Of a DNA stretch of 64,000 nucleotides, positions 46,588-58,360 are shown in pieces. The translations under genes were made by a program, and so were the position numbers. This stretch comes from Plotosus lineatus. Its lineage: Eukaryota; Chordata; Actinopteri; Siluriformes; Plotosidae. The stretch covers positions 25,368,501 to 25,432,500 of the forward strand of contig CM045731.1 in NCBI GenBank assembly GCA_024760905.1, in the 5' to 3' direction. Below the pieces are notes generated by a model. The model was given only the letters and a program-made list of their open reading frames with translations, searched no databases and was not told the origin of the DNA. Position 1 is the first letter of the stretch, and every line of letters begins with the position of its first letter.

Positions 46588-47011
46588 ATATATGAGAGTT
46601 GAGTGACTGTAAGTGTCTCGGCAGGCGGTGAAGGCCCTGCTGGCCCTGACAGTCCTCTTGTGCAGTACTCCACTGTACACAATCCTTCAATCATATCCTG
46701 AGTTTACACAGCGTTGCTGTTACTTTTATACTTTATGTAAGCAGCTGATCACATAACTTATTATTTAGATGTAGTATCCATAATTTATCTGAAACTTATT
46801 TTTATTATATGGAAATTACATTTATTGTGAGTTGTGGCTTCCTTCTTTTTCGCATGTGTCTCTTTACCGGGTGAATAATTGCAATATTTTTTCTTCCCAA
46901 GAGAGGATGCTTTCATCCATTCTGCTCACCTTGTTGTGTAAATATCACTGTTTCTGCTCACCGAGAGTGAAAAAGAAAATCCTACAAACATCACTTTCAC
47001 ACAGGAGAAAT

Positions 47012-47042
<31 letters not shown>

Positions 47043-47264
47043 TTGACTGAATTGCCCCATGCATTTCTGCCACATCTCAAACTGTGCTTCATTAAAACTA
47101 TGAAATAATAATAATAATAATAATAATACTGTAATAATAATAATTCAGATATATTTACCCCTTTAGCAAACTTTCCATATTTTGCATATTAAAGATTTTA
47201 TTGTGCAAAAATTAAGTTTTCCAGACATTTTGATCTTTCTTGTTCTCGCTCTCTCTCATACACA

Positions 47265-47265
<1 letters not shown>
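46588..47265. other. Intergenic DNA with a CA repeat
   Basis: A (CA)n run at 47012-47040 and short AAT repeats near 47105. Nothing else recognised. Confidence 0.45.
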
Positions 47266-47620
<355 letters not shown>

Positions 47621-47734
47621 TGTAAATAGCGGTTGAGTGTGATGGGGAAAATTATTTTGTTGCTATTGTTGTGTGTGTGTGTGTGTGTGGTTTTATTGTT
47701 TTGTTTTGTTTTATTTTGTTTTAACCAACCTTCA

Positions 47735-48045
47735 AAACCCGCCTCCACCCGCGAGACGGCGGGGCGCAGAGCGGGAGCGCGAGCCCCCGTTTTTCCTCTG
47801 CAGCAACAGCGCGCCGTGCTTTGATCAGTCCCGCGCGCCTTTTTATGGCGTTTGACGGGAGGAATGCACCCGGTGCTGTCGGTACAAATCTGCTCCTGAC
47901 GCACTCCTCACCCCCGTCAAACACACACACACACACACACACACTCTCACACACACACTTTCATCTCGTCCTCTCGTCTCGGCACCTGCTAACACTTGCG
48001 AGCGCGCGCATTAAACGGGGAGCACGTGTGCAGCTTCGATGAGCC
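47735..48045. promoter_or_regulatory. CpG-rich, GC-rich block
   Basis: CCCGCGAGACGGCGGGGCGC near 47750 and GCGAGCGCGCGCATTAAACG near 48000 bracket about 300 bases far richer in CpG than the surrounding AT-rich intergenic DNA. A CA repeat (47922-47960) lies inside. It may be a CpG island (promoter or enhancer) or a recently arrived sequence. No open frame that looks like a gene was seen. Confidence 0.45.
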
Positions 48046-48144
48046 GTTATTACTTTGTCTTTAGTAAACAATAAAACACAGTCTCGTCCCGCTGTAGGTA
48101 AAAAACAACAACAACAACTATCCATGACTTATTTTCTGATAATA

Positions 48145-48445
48145 ATATTAGGGTCACGGGCAGGATGGTGCTTATCTCAGCTGACACCGGGCAGAGGCGG
48201 GGTACACTCTGAACAGCACGCCAGACCATCACAGGGCAACAAACCAACACACAATCGTTCACACTCATAACCAAATGACTCCCAGTCTTTAGAGTGTGGG
48301 AGGAAACCGGAGTTCTCGGAGGAAAGCCACACGAGCACGGGGAGACCATACAAACCCCACACAGAAACACTCAAATACCAGGAATCGGACCCAGGCCTTC
48401 TTGCTTTGAGGTGGTCGTGCGAACCACTGTGCTATAGCGCCACCA
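48145..48445 (-). repeat. tRNA-derived SINE (second head type) with type II tail
   Basis: The left part TAGGGTCACGGGCAGGATGG and the TACACTCTGAACAGC stretch are the type II tail. The right part holds GAGGAAACCGGAGTTCTCGG and the head ending near 48445. Same family as the split copy at 427-2330. Confidence 0.75.
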
Positions 48446-48489
48446 ACAACCGTCCACACAATCAGAAATGTATTCAGATTTTGAATATA

Positions 48490-49153
48490 TACAGGGATTC
48501 CTCACTTTCCACGATTAATGCAGACCGAGACCCCACGTGACCGCAGATTTCCGCGAAGTATGATCGACCCCCCCCCTGGCTGACGTATACATACATGTAT
48601 ATGTGTATATAATATCAATAAATACATATTCAACCCAATAAATGATTATAATAACAATTAAACATTCAAAAATAACGCACAAGATATAAATAAAATATAA
48701 ATACACACACATACACACGCGCGCATCTGTTTCTGGCCCTTGCTGGAGGGTTGTGTCAGGAAGGGCATCCGGCGTAAAAACCTACGCCAAATCGAACATG
48801 CGGATCAGATGATTCTCTGTGGCGACCCCTGAAAAATGGAAAAAGCCAAAAGGAAAAGAAGAAGAGGATACAGACGCACGCACACACACACACACACACA
48901 CGCTCAGATGCGCACCTCACATAAATCGTTTTGTTGGGGGGTTTTGGGTTGTTTTTGTTTTTGTTTATTTTGGATTTGTTTTTGTTTTGGTTTTTTTTTT
49001 GGATAATTGGCCTTGTTTTGTGGCATTTTTCTTAACTTTTTGCCTGTTTTCCTTAATTTCCTTTTTAAAAATTTTTCGATTAATATTTCTGAAAAATCTG
49101 CGATGCACCGAAGCCGCAGAAACTGAAGTACGAAGTATCAGCGGATCACTGTA
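48490..49153. mobile_element. Pogo-like MITE (GTGATCC type), full length
   Basis: TACAGGGATTCCTCACTTTC at 48490 is mirrored by GTATCAGCGGATCACTGTA ending at 49153. Its interior matches 38917-40032 and 45913-46203. A SINE tail (48731-48868) is inserted in it. Confidence 0.75.
48731..48868 (+). repeat. 5'-truncated type I SINE (tail only)
   Basis: GGTTGTGTCAGGAAGGGCAT followed by CTGTGGCGACCCCTGAAAAA and a GAAGAAGAGG end. Only the RTE-like tail is present, as expected of a 5'-truncated reverse-transcribed copy. Confidence 0.8.
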
Positions 49154-49285
49154 TATATATATATTTCTCTTTTTTCTTCTTCAATACAACATTCTGAGCC
49201 ATGATTGTTATTATGTGCCAACACTGGAGACTCCTTCCCTGAACACTTCCTTTCTTTGAAGAAAACTCACATCAACCATTCACTT

Positions 49286-49533
49286 TTTGAACTGCTTAAT
49301 CCTAATTGGTGTCGCAGGAAGGCTGGAACCCATCTTAACCGACTCGCCCATCACAGGGCAGTATGCAGCTACTCTTGACGAAAGTCAGCAGTGATTCTTT
49401 TGCAGCCTCTCACCACAGACAGAGAGACACATGGCTGGCCTTTGATAACCCAGTTAGCTGCACTGGGAGGACAGCAGTGACAACCATTGGGATTGATAAT
49501 CCAGCATCTTACCATCGGGCCAACACTTCCCTC
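49286..49533 (-). repeat. SINE type II, degenerate
   Basis: Tail at left (CTGCTTAATCCTAATTGGTG), body with AGTCAGCAGTGATTCTTTTG, and a weak head near 49533. Confidence 0.65.
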
Positions 49534-49799
49534 CATTAACCATTGAATATGTTTATTAAAAAAAAAAAATCAATTCATATGAAGCATATGCATGTGTTGT
49601 TGCTATAGAAATGATAATGCATCTGACGAGCTCATGAACATCTATCTGTGCTACTGTCAGAGCTGCTATTATAGGAAATAACCCAACAAATTTTGACCAA
49701 TCAGAATGCAGAATTTACTCCAGTTCTGTATTCATGAACCATTTTCCATTTCCTTATAGCATAACCCGTTTGTGTATTCACCTATCCAACTGAAGTGCA

Positions 49800-50445
49800 C
49801 CACCAGCCAGGACATCACATCCATCTACCCAGCCACGTGTTTATCTTCACTCAGCTGCATTCATTGGAATGGATAGAGGAAAGGGCTTCCTTCCAAACAA
49901 TTCATCCCTTCATCCTTTCATTCAAAATCTCATCCCCCCTTCCGTTACATTTGTCCTGTCAACAATTCCAAGTTTCCATCTCATTTCCCCCCCACATTCA
50001 TCCATCATCACATCTACCACAAGTCGTCACTTATATCCCTCCATCTACTCCTCAATTCAATAGCCAATTACAAGCCATTATACTTCTTCCTTTCCATCAA
50101 TCCATCCATCCTTTATCCACAATTTATTTGCATTCAATGACCAATCGCTTTCTCGATGATCATATCCCGGCCTATTCCAGTTCCTCCTATTCCATCCATC
50201 CATCCATCCATCCATCCATCCATCCATCCATCCATCCATTCATCCATCCATTCATATTTAATTTACCTGTTTATCCAGTCCTTTATCCTTCCACACGTGT
50301 ATATTTTTCTATTACTCTCAATCCACTCCACTATTCATTCATCCATTCATCGTTTCATTCTCTATCCATTCCAGTACATCACATTCAATATTCCCAAACA
50401 CTATTCTTATATTTATACTCATATAGCCTTTCCCCCCTGTAAAAT
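49800..50445. repeat. CATC/CATT-rich low-complexity region with (CATC)n core
   Basis: The (ATCC)n core is at 50189-50240; flanking sequence is a degenerate version. The long open frames here (Ser/Ile/His/Pro repeats) come from the repeat. Confidence 0.85.
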
Positions 50446-50844
50446 AAACATCATACAAATATTTACTTCTGGTAAATAAATTCATGTGGACACGCAAGAA
50501 AAAGGAAAAATAACAACCTGGAGCAAAACAAGTTTAATTACACAACATTAGCAGCGTTATTGCAGGGATTACAACATACTTGTGTGTAGCTGCAGTTCTT
50601 GTACATACTTTTATTTTCCTTTCATCATATAGGCTACGCGTAAAAAAAATACTCAAGAGGGAATAAATTAATGGTGTGTTTTTTAGACTGTCTTTTTTCC
50701 CCTTCCTTTGTTTTTGGTTGTAAATCTTATTGATCTTATGAGCCCTTGGTTTATTTCACTCTTAGCAGGACACACAGACAATTCTCATTAAACCAGAACA
50801 AACCGAGAAAAAATTATAAGCCTCAGCGCTACATGCAAACAAAT

Positions 50845-50845
<1 letters not shown>

Positions 50846-50940
<95 letters not shown>

Positions 50941-50941
50941 G
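50846..50941. repeat. (GT)n-(GA)n compound microsatellite
   Basis: About 20 GT units followed by about 20 GA units. Confidence 0.95.
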
Positions 50942-51009
50942 TTAGCGGCTGTAGAGAGCTGGTGTGTATGTATGCGTGTGATTAGGGGGGTTAGCAGTGG
51001 TGCAAAAGA

Positions 51010-51290
51010 AAAAATATATAATGAATTAAAATGGCGGACATGAATTGAGAGCAGAGTGTCAAACACTGTCAACAAGACGGCTCTCTGTCACACCGAGAAT
51101 TTGAGACATTAACAGCTTCTGTCATTCTGCTGACAAAATGGTGGCAGAGATTTCCCAGGGTGCCCAGATGACTGCTGGCGTTTGTCAACAAGCCGCTGTC
51201 AGCGGAGGAGTGAGAGAACGAGGGAGAGAGGGAGAGAGAGCGCCATGTCGGTGACAGCTAACATACCGAGATCCCACGAGAGAGGGCAAA
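51010..51290. other. Unique, gene-free block; possible conserved non-coding DNA
   Basis: Balanced base composition, no repeat family and no long open frame, between purine-rich microsatellites. Contains ATGGCGGACATG and AAAATGGTGGCAGAGA-like stretches, whose CCAT cores resemble YY1 sites. Conservation cannot be tested here. Confidence 0.3.
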
Positions 51291-51296
51291 GAGAGA

Positions 51297-51298
51297 GA

Positions 51299-51352
<54 letters not shown>
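51297..51352. repeat. (GT)n-(GA)n microsatellite
   Basis: Short GT run then about 18 GA units. Confidence 0.95.
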
Positions 51353-51357
<5 letters not shown>

Positions 51358-51439
51358 GGAAAGAGGGAGGATTTAGGTTAGGGGAAGACAGGTAGAGAAA
51401 GAAAGGAGAGAAGGTGTAGAGGAGAGGAGGTGTGCACTC

Positions 51440-51775
51440 CTCCTTTCATATAAAATTGCAGGAGGAAAATGAGCTGTCACTCCAATTCCCAGGATGCTTT
51501 GCTGTTTAGCATAAGTGCGCTGTGTGGGCCGCTGTCGGACACACCGCCTCAGACAGATAATTAACTAAAGCTGCAGTTTTCCTTCTCTCCTCTCCCGCTC
51601 CCTCATTCCCTCGCTCCCTCCCTCCGCCACTCGGCTTCTCTCGCGCTCATCTGCATTTTTCGCCAGAGGCGAGCGGTTAGCACTCGAGCCGCGAGCACAG
51701 AGGGTAAGAAGCCAATTAGTCAGGTGGATGGATGAGTGATTGACAGCTGGCTGCTGGAGTCGCTCTCTCACACAT
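51440..51775. promoter_or_regulatory. Candidate conserved non-coding element with homeodomain-type sites
   Basis: Unique sequence containing GATAATTAACTAA (51557-51569), CCAATTAG (51712-51719) and TGATTGACAG at 51737-51746, the composite site bound by PBX with MEIS/PREP proteins. It is free of recognised repeats, which is rare in this window. Enhancer function is inference. Confidence 0.35.
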
Positions 51776-51785
51776 TAATGCACTG

Positions 51786-51787
<2 letters not shown>

Positions 51788-51832
<45 letters not shown>
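51788..51832. repeat. (GT)n microsatellite
   Basis: About 22 GT units. Confidence 0.95.
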
Positions 51833-51833
<1 letters not shown>

Positions 51834-52059
51834 ATGTAGTCACTACACTTGTATACTCTACACTAGCTTCTCTTTGCCCGTTCCTTCCCTATGCTTTTAT
51901 TCTCTCCATTCCTTCTCCACTCCTTCCTCTTCCACTCACTTATTCACCTGTTTTTCTTTTCATGGTTTTTAACCCGTGTGTCATTTCTTCCTTCTATTCT
52001 TTATCTCTCCTTTAAACATTTTTACCACCACTTTCTACCACGAGCGTCTCTATATTTGG

Positions 52060-52420
52060 GATATTATTCATCCATCCATCCATCCATCCATCCATCCTTC
52101 CATCCATCAAATAATAAAACAGTTTTTATTCTCTTTTCTGTTTTTATCATGGTATCATCTATAATGTACTCTTTATATAACTAAATATCAGTTTATCCTT
52201 TTAACCTTTTCATTATTTTCAGGTACTGTACATCCATCCTCTCATTCATCCACCCTCGCATCAATCCATTTTTATATACTGTACATTGCTAGGTACATCT
52301 TTTCCTGTGTTTATCCATCTACTGTATTTTCCCATCCAGCCAATCATACACCCATCCATCCATCCATTGGTCCATCCACATCCATCCGTCCATCCATCTA
52401 CTCATCCATCCATATGTGTA
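52060..52420. repeat. (CATC)n arrays
   Basis: (CATC)n at 52066-52100 and again, more degenerate, at 52250-52410. Confidence 0.85.
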
Positions 52421-52577
52421 CCTTTCCATCTATTGGTCTGTTTATTAATCAATCAACCTATCCATCTACCTCCATGAAGGCCCAGAGAGAAGAGAGCGTA
52501 GGGCCCTGACGCCATCTCCTCTTCAAGTAGTGTACATGGTGTGTTCTTAGCGCGAGTGGTCTATCAACAACCGCAAC

Positions 52578-53945
52578 TGTACGCCTTGGGGCAGCCGTAG
52601 CGTAATGTTCAGAGAAGCGGCTTTGATACCAAAAGGTCGCTGGTTTGATCCAAGAAACAAGAGGGGAAATGTGTGGCAGTGCGGGGTGTGAGCTGCACCT
52701 TCCTTTCCACCACATTAATGGCCAAAATGCCCTTGAGCAAGGCACCTAATCCCCAGCTGCTCTCCGCGCACCGTAATGTGTGTGGCAACCCACGCCTCCA
52801 AGTGTATGTGTTCACATTGGGCTTCAAGTGTATGTGTTCACTTTGGGCTCTGAGTGTATGTGTTCACATTGGGCTCTGAGTGTGTGTGTTCACTTTGGGC
52901 TCCGAGTGCATGTGTTCACTCTGGGCTCCGAGTGTGTGTCTTCACTTTGGGCTCCGAGTGCATGTGTTCACTCTGGGCGCCGAGTGTATGTGTTCACCTT
53001 GGGCTCTGAGTGTATGTGTTCACATTGGGCTCTGAGTGTATGTGTTCACATTGGGCTTCAAGTGTATGTGTTCACTTTGGGCTCTGAGTGTATGTGTTCA
53101 CTTTGGGCTCCGAGTGCATGTGTTCACATTGGGCTCTGAGTGTGTGTGTTCACTTTGGGCTCCGAGTATGTGTGTTCACCTTGGACTCTGAGTGTATGTG
53201 TTCACATTGGGCTTCGAGTGTATGCGTTCACTTTGGGCTCTGAGTGTATATGTTCACATTTGGGCTTCGAGTGTATGTGTTCACATTGGACTTCGAGTGT
53301 ATGCGTTCACATTGGGCTCCGAGTGTGTGTGTTCACTCTGGGCGCCGAGTGTATGTGTTCACTTTGGGCTCTGAGTGTATGTGTTCACATTGGGCTTCGA
53401 GTGTATGCGTTCACTTTGGGCTCTGAGTGTATGTGTTCACATTGGGCTTCGAGTGTATGCGTTCACATTGGGCTTCGAGTGTATGTGTTCACTCTGGGTT
53501 CTGAGTGTATGTGTTCACATTTGGGCTTCGAGTGTATGTGTTCACATTGGGCTTCGAGTGTATGCGTTCACATTGGGCATCGAGTGTATGTGTTCACATT
53601 GGGCTTCGAGTGTATGTGTTCACTCTGAGCTTCGAGTGTATGTGTTCACTTTGGGTTCCGAGTGTATGTGTTCACATTGGGCTTCGAGTGTATGCGTTCA
53701 CATTGGGCTTCGAGTGTGCGCGTTCACATTGGGCTTCGAGTGTATGTGTTCACTCTGGGCTTCGAGTGTATGTGTTCACTTTGGGTTCCGAGTGTATGTG
53801 TTCACATTGGGCTTCGAGTGTATGTGTTCACTTTGGGTTCCGAGTGTATGTGTTCACATTGGGCTCTAAGTGTATGTGTTCACGTTAGATGGTTAAATGC
53901 AGAGGCAATAATTTCCCTTGCGGGATAAATACAGTACTATATATG
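52578..53945 (+). repeat. tRNA-derived SINE with an internal minisatellite expansion
   Basis: The head GGGGCAGCCGTAGCGTAATG starts near 52590 with a B-box-like GGTTTGATCC near 52642. The middle has CCCTTGAGCAAGGCACCTAA near 52729. The normal 3' end, TTAGATGGTTAAATGCAGAG and TTTCCCTTGCGGGATAAATA, lies at 53884-53930. Between them, where this family has a short GTGTGTGTTCACT stretch, sit about 42 tandem 26-bp units. Confidence 0.85.
52798..53886. repeat. 26-bp minisatellite, about 42 copies
   Basis: The unit is close to GAGTGTATGTGTTCAC followed by (A/T)TTGGGCT(C/T)(C/G/T), period 26. Units vary at a few positions (CATTGGGCTTC, CTTTGGGCTCC, CTCTGGGCGCC) and some variants form alternating blocks. 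Because 26 is not a multiple of three, all three frames of the plus strand stay open, producing false proteins with a 26-residue period. Confidence 0.95.
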
Positions 53946-54513
53946 TAAACAAACCCATGCATTATATTTTCACAGTCCCTTGGTTAGTAAATATAAATTT
54001 ATTATTCAAATTATATATCTCTGCATGTTGTTCTTAAACATTTAATCTTTTTTATTTGCATCAATAGAAAAGTGAAGTTTATTCTTTAGTTTAGAAGCCA
54101 CTGTTTAACTCTCCATTCAGAAAGTTTCTTTAGTTATATTTGAATTTATTCTCTATTGTGCAGCAACAGTGTCTGCAATACATGTACCAGTTAAATAAAG
54201 AAGAATAGAGCTGTCTGTCACTTATAAACTGGCGGCTCTCAGATCCGAAAGCAACTGTAAACAAGAGTTTTATAAAGACGGGAAGATAAACATGAACCTG
54301 ATAAATAAGCATCGTCAGCACTGGCATTACACATCAAGTGGATTTTTAGGGTCCTAAAGGTAGAACTTATAGCACTGGGTCGAGTCGATATCAATAGGAA
54401 CTAAATAACAAATCTGACAAGATATGCAATCTTATTGCAGATGAAAATGTTTCAGATTCTTGATTATTTAAAGACGTATTGTCTGTGATTTCATTTCTCC
54501 GAACCATTTCTGG
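53946..54513. other. Intergenic DNA, nothing recognised
   Basis: AT-rich sequence without repeat family or gene signal that I can name. Confidence 0.45.
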
Positions 54514-54928
54514 CCCAGTGCAGCTAACTGGGTTATCCAAGGCCGGCCATGTCTCTCACTGTCTATGGTGAGAGGTTCATGTAAAAGAACCATTGCTGAC
54601 TTTCGTAAAGAGCAGCTGCAAAGCCGTCAGCGTGTTTCCGCCCTGCGATCACCTGCTGAGCTGTCCTCGCTTGGAGTCGGCTGGGATGGGCGCCAGCCAC
54701 CCCGCAACCCTAATTAGGATTAAGCGGTTACAGAAAATGAACAGAAATGCTGACTTTTGACAAGAGTAGCTGCACAGCCGTCAGTGCGTTTCCACCCTGC
54801 GATGGCCTAGCGAGCCGTCCAGGGTGTACTCTGCCCTCGCCCGGAGTCAGCTGAGATGGGCACCAGCCTCCCTGCTACCCTAATTAGGATAAAGCGGTTC
54901 AGAAAATGAATGAATGAATGAATGGACA
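54514..54928 (+). repeat. Two tandem SINE type II pieces
   Basis: The first copy (54514-54741) starts in the body and ends AATTAGGATTAAGCGGTTAC. The second (54748-54928) starts at GCTGACTTTTGACAAGAG and ends with the same tail and (GAAT)n. Both lack the head. Confidence 0.8.
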
Positions 54929-55124
54929 CCATTTCTGTTTCTTATTACTGAAGACCACTTAACTTTATCAATATCTTGAAACAGGAAGTTTGGTTAGAGT
55001 AATACTCAGTGGTCCTCATATTAGGATCTTATTAGGACATGCAGACAATTTAACTGGTAGGAAATATGATGTCTTAAGAGGTTAAAGTATCAAATGCAAT
55101 GGCATAGTTTACAACTTTTGCATG

Positions 55125-55365
55125 TTCTGTCTTATGTGGGTTTCCTCCGGGTACTCCGGTTTGCTTCCACAGTCCAAAAACATGCACATAAGTGGCTGTT
55201 CCAGATCACAATTAGGTGTGAGTATGAATTGTGGTATGAGTGTTGGCCCTGTGATGGCCTGGTGAGCAGTCCAGGGGGTCCCTCGACTTCACTCAGAGTC
55301 GGCTGAGATGGACGCCAGCCTCTGCATGACATTAATTAGGATTTAAACGGTTCATAAAATGCATG
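55125..55365 (+). repeat. SINE fragment (second head type) with type II tail
   Basis: GGTTTCCTCCGGGTACTCCG at about 55140, then the CCCTGTGATGGCCTGGTGAG tail and ATTAATTAGGATTTAAACGG. The head is missing. Confidence 0.75.
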
Positions 55366-55368
55366 AAT

Positions 55369-55391
55369 AATAATAATAATAATAATAATAA

Positions 55392-55427
<36 letters not shown>

Positions 55428-55465
55428 TGAATAATATGAATAATAATATGAATAATAATAATTAT
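55369..55465. repeat. (AAT)n microsatellite
   Basis: About 30 AAT units with ATG interruptions, grown from the tail of the preceding SINE. Confidence 0.9.
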
Positions 55466-56040
55466 TATAACATTTTGTCTGCTCAACAGAATTTCAGTGA
55501 TTTGCGTGTATGCTCCAGAAAGATGCCCCCTGCCAAAAAAAAATAAATAAATAAAAAAAATTTATAAAAAAAAAACTCTTTGCTATGACAATAAGAAAAC
55601 ATATAGCTTTAAATATCATGAGTGACATATTTGGTGCATGTATCACCAGTTTACCGTCCCTTAAGTGACGCATCATGGTGCCGTGAGGTCGCTCCGCAGC
55701 ACAGACCGAGCAGCTTGTTAAAACAGGAGGACAGACGGATGGAGCAAAACATCAGCAGTCTGTTAAATACTTAAAACTAGGAAGATAACACTTGGTCAGC
55801 AGAACAATAATGTTTTTTGCCGGTATAAATCCCTTTGAGAATCTTTGGAATCTGTTAGACTGCGGCCAAAAAAGTCTGCAAAAAGGACATTAAAGATTTT
55901 TCGAGAAGTATAAATACACTTGGAGTTGGAGTGTGTGGAGAAAAAAAGTGCTAATTCCACCTGTATAGTGAACTTTAACTACTTAAACGTACAGTAGTGA
56001 GTTTCATTAAAATATCCAAATAAATATAGTCCTTTAAATA
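55466..56040. other. Intergenic DNA, nothing recognised
   Basis: No coding or repeat signal recognised apart from A runs near 55535-55575. Confidence 0.4.
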
Positions 56041-56870
56041 TAATCCTATATTTATCCCACACTCATCTATCCATCCATCGATACATGCATCCATCCACCA
56101 TTCTATTCCTACACTCAACCATCCTTTCATACATCAGTCATCTACAACTACACTCATCCATCCATTCATCTACTCTATCCTTCCATTCCTACACTCATAA
56201 ACCAAGCATTCATTAATCTATTACTACACTCATCCATCCATCCATCCATCTACTGTATCCTTCCATTCCTACACTCATAAACCAAACATGTATTCATTCA
56301 TTCATCTATTACTACACTCATCCATCCATTCAATTACTCTATCCTTCCATTCCTACACTCATAAACCAAGCATTCATTCATCTATTACTACACTCATCCA
56401 TCCATCCATCCATCCATCCATCCATCCATCTACTGTATCCTTCCATTCCTACACTCATAAACCAAGCATGCATTCATTCATTCATCTATTACTACACTCA
56501 TCCACCCATTCATCTACTCTATCCTTCCATTCCTACACTTATAAACCAAGCTTCATTCATCTATTACTACACTCATCCATCCATCCATCCATCCATCCAT
56601 CTACTGTATCCTTCCATTCCTACACTCATAAACCAAGCATGTATTCATTCATTCATCTATTACTACACTCATCCATCCATTCATCAATCTATCCATTCAT
56701 TACTTCACCCATCCATCCATCCTTACACTCATCCCTTCTCCCCATCATCCTTCTACCAATCCATCCATCTTTCCTTCCATTCTTAAACTCACCCATTAAT
56801 CCTTCCATTCTTCCACTCATCCATCTATCAATTTCCAATCATCCATCCATGCTTTCATTGATATAATCCT
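56041..56870. repeat. CATC-rich higher-order tandem array
   Basis: A unit of about 90-120 bases, ACTCATAAACCAAGCATTCA then CATCTATTACTACACTCATC, (CATC)n, TACTGTATCCTTCCATTCCT, repeats at least five times from 56190 to 56690 with variable (CATC)n number. The flanks are degenerate CATC sequence. Confidence 0.9.
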
Positions 56871-56949
56871 CCATTGTTCCACTCATGAATATGACCATCC
56901 ATTTACACTTATTTATCAATCGAAAAAAAGGTAAAGTCTGTTGGGTTTT

Positions 56950-57231
56950 TACACTCGAGCCTCGCGGCTCATGAGGCCGGTACTTATCCCCGGTTTCTGT
57001 AGCGTGAAGCAACCAGGAGTTCAACTCCTCCAGGATGAGACACTAGTCCATCGCAGGTTACCTTCTCAGTATATTTTTACTGGAACCCATTTATACTGCT
57101 GGGTGAACAGAGGCACACTTGTGGTTAAGATCTTGCCCAGAGGTCTTAGCTCAGTGGGGGTTTAACTGAGATTTGAAAACACAACCTTCCGAGCATGAGC
57201 GCAGCACCCTAACCACTACACCACCAGCCCC
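56950..57231 (-). repeat. tRNA-derived SINE (third head type)
   Basis: On the minus strand: GGCTGGTGGTGTAGTGGTTA head at 57231 and a body containing TAACCTGCGATGGACTAGTG-type sequence near 57050. Confidence 0.65.
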
Positions 57232-57750
57232 ACATTTCTGCAGCTATCTCTGAATTGATTGTTTTCACCACTTTCAATAAATATTCTGATATTGTCCATC
57301 TCGTGGTGCAGTTTTGTCCAAAATTTCTCCAGTTAATAAAATAAAATATTTAAAATAAAATGTAATCATCCACAGTGTGTTTCTGAAGCCATTTGTTTAC
57401 TCCTATATACGAGTATCAACGACCCCTGCACTGTGCGCCATGATATTAGTAAAATTCAACCTCTTACCACTGGATCTTGTACTTTTCCGCTTTCTAAGGT
57501 AAAGACCATTCCTTCTGTCACATGCTCTTGTTATTGTTATTTTTATTATAAAAAACCAACAGAACCAAAGCAAGATGTAAAAGAGGTGAATGAGAGATAA
57601 TAAGCCCAAGAGCTGGAATGGTTCCATCAGGAAGTCTTTGTGTTCACCCAAAAACAACTGATCAATGATTTTGGAAGATTGAAAAACAGGCTACAGTATT
57701 CACTGAGGAGAAACGATAGACGTTAAACAGCATCATGGGCAGCGCGTACA
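57232..57750. other. Intergenic DNA, nothing recognised
   Basis: AT-rich; no repeat family or gene signal. Confidence 0.4.
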
Positions 57751-57755
57751 GGGCA

Positions 57756-57925
57756 GGGGTAGCTCGGTGGTTAAGGTGATGGGCTACTGATTTGAAGCTC
57801 TGAGGTTCAGTCCCCACTGTCACCACCTTTGAGCAAGGCTCTCAACCCTCACTCGCTCAAGTTGTATAAAAAATGCTCATTGTAAGTTCCTCTGGATCGG
57901 AGTGTCTGTCAAATAATGTATATGT
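57756..57925 (+). repeat. tRNA-derived SINE (fourth head type)
   Basis: Head GGGGTAGCTCGGTGGTTAAG with B-box-like GAGGTTCAGTCCCCA near 57800 and tail CTCTGGATCGGAGTGTCTGT, typical of fish SINEs ending in a CTCTGGATAAGAGCGTCTGC-like sequence. Confidence 0.8.
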
Positions 57926-57991
57926 GCTGGATGGAGCGGTTAAATTATCTTTGATTGCACACAAAACACCATTTTAAAACAGAAATTATCT

Positions 57992-58315
57992 ATCCATCCA
58001 TTTTCTGAACCGCTTAATCATAATTAAGGTCACAGGGAGGCTGGTGCCCATTTCAGCTGACTCTGGGTGAGGACAGAGTACACCCTGGATGGCTCGCCAG
58101 GCCATCGCAGGGCAGAAACACGTCGATGACTATGCGGCTAGTCTTGACGAAAGTCAGCAATGGTTCTTTTACAGCTTCACACCGTAGACAGTGAGAGTCA
58201 TGGCCCGCCTTTGATCACCCAGTCAGCTGCACGGGTGTGTGTGGGGTGTGGCAGTGGGGCTTGAATCCCAAGCCATGGGGTCATTGATCCAGTACAACCA
58301 ACAGGTCACCACTAC
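57992..58315 (-). repeat. SINE type II
   Basis: Tail at left (TTTTCTGAACCGCTTAATCA), body with GTCAGCAATGGTTCTTTTAC, and head near 58315. Confidence 0.78.
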
Positions 58316-58360
58316 TCACGTTCAGAAAATAATGACTCAAAGTATATAATTTATTGGTCT

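Noticed and set aside
49795..50479. Open frames of Ser/His/Pro/Ile repeats
   Set aside because: Translations of CATC-rich low-complexity DNA; the same applies to 56288-56866.
52798..53886. CRISPR-like array
   Set aside because: The 26-bp units are contiguous without spacers, and the genome is eukaryotic.
52780..53928. Several overlapping long open frames with a 26-residue repeat (VHIGLRVYVFTLGSECMC-like)
   Set aside because: They come from the 26-bp minisatellite, which stays open in all three plus-strand frames. No start context, splice site or homology supports a protein.
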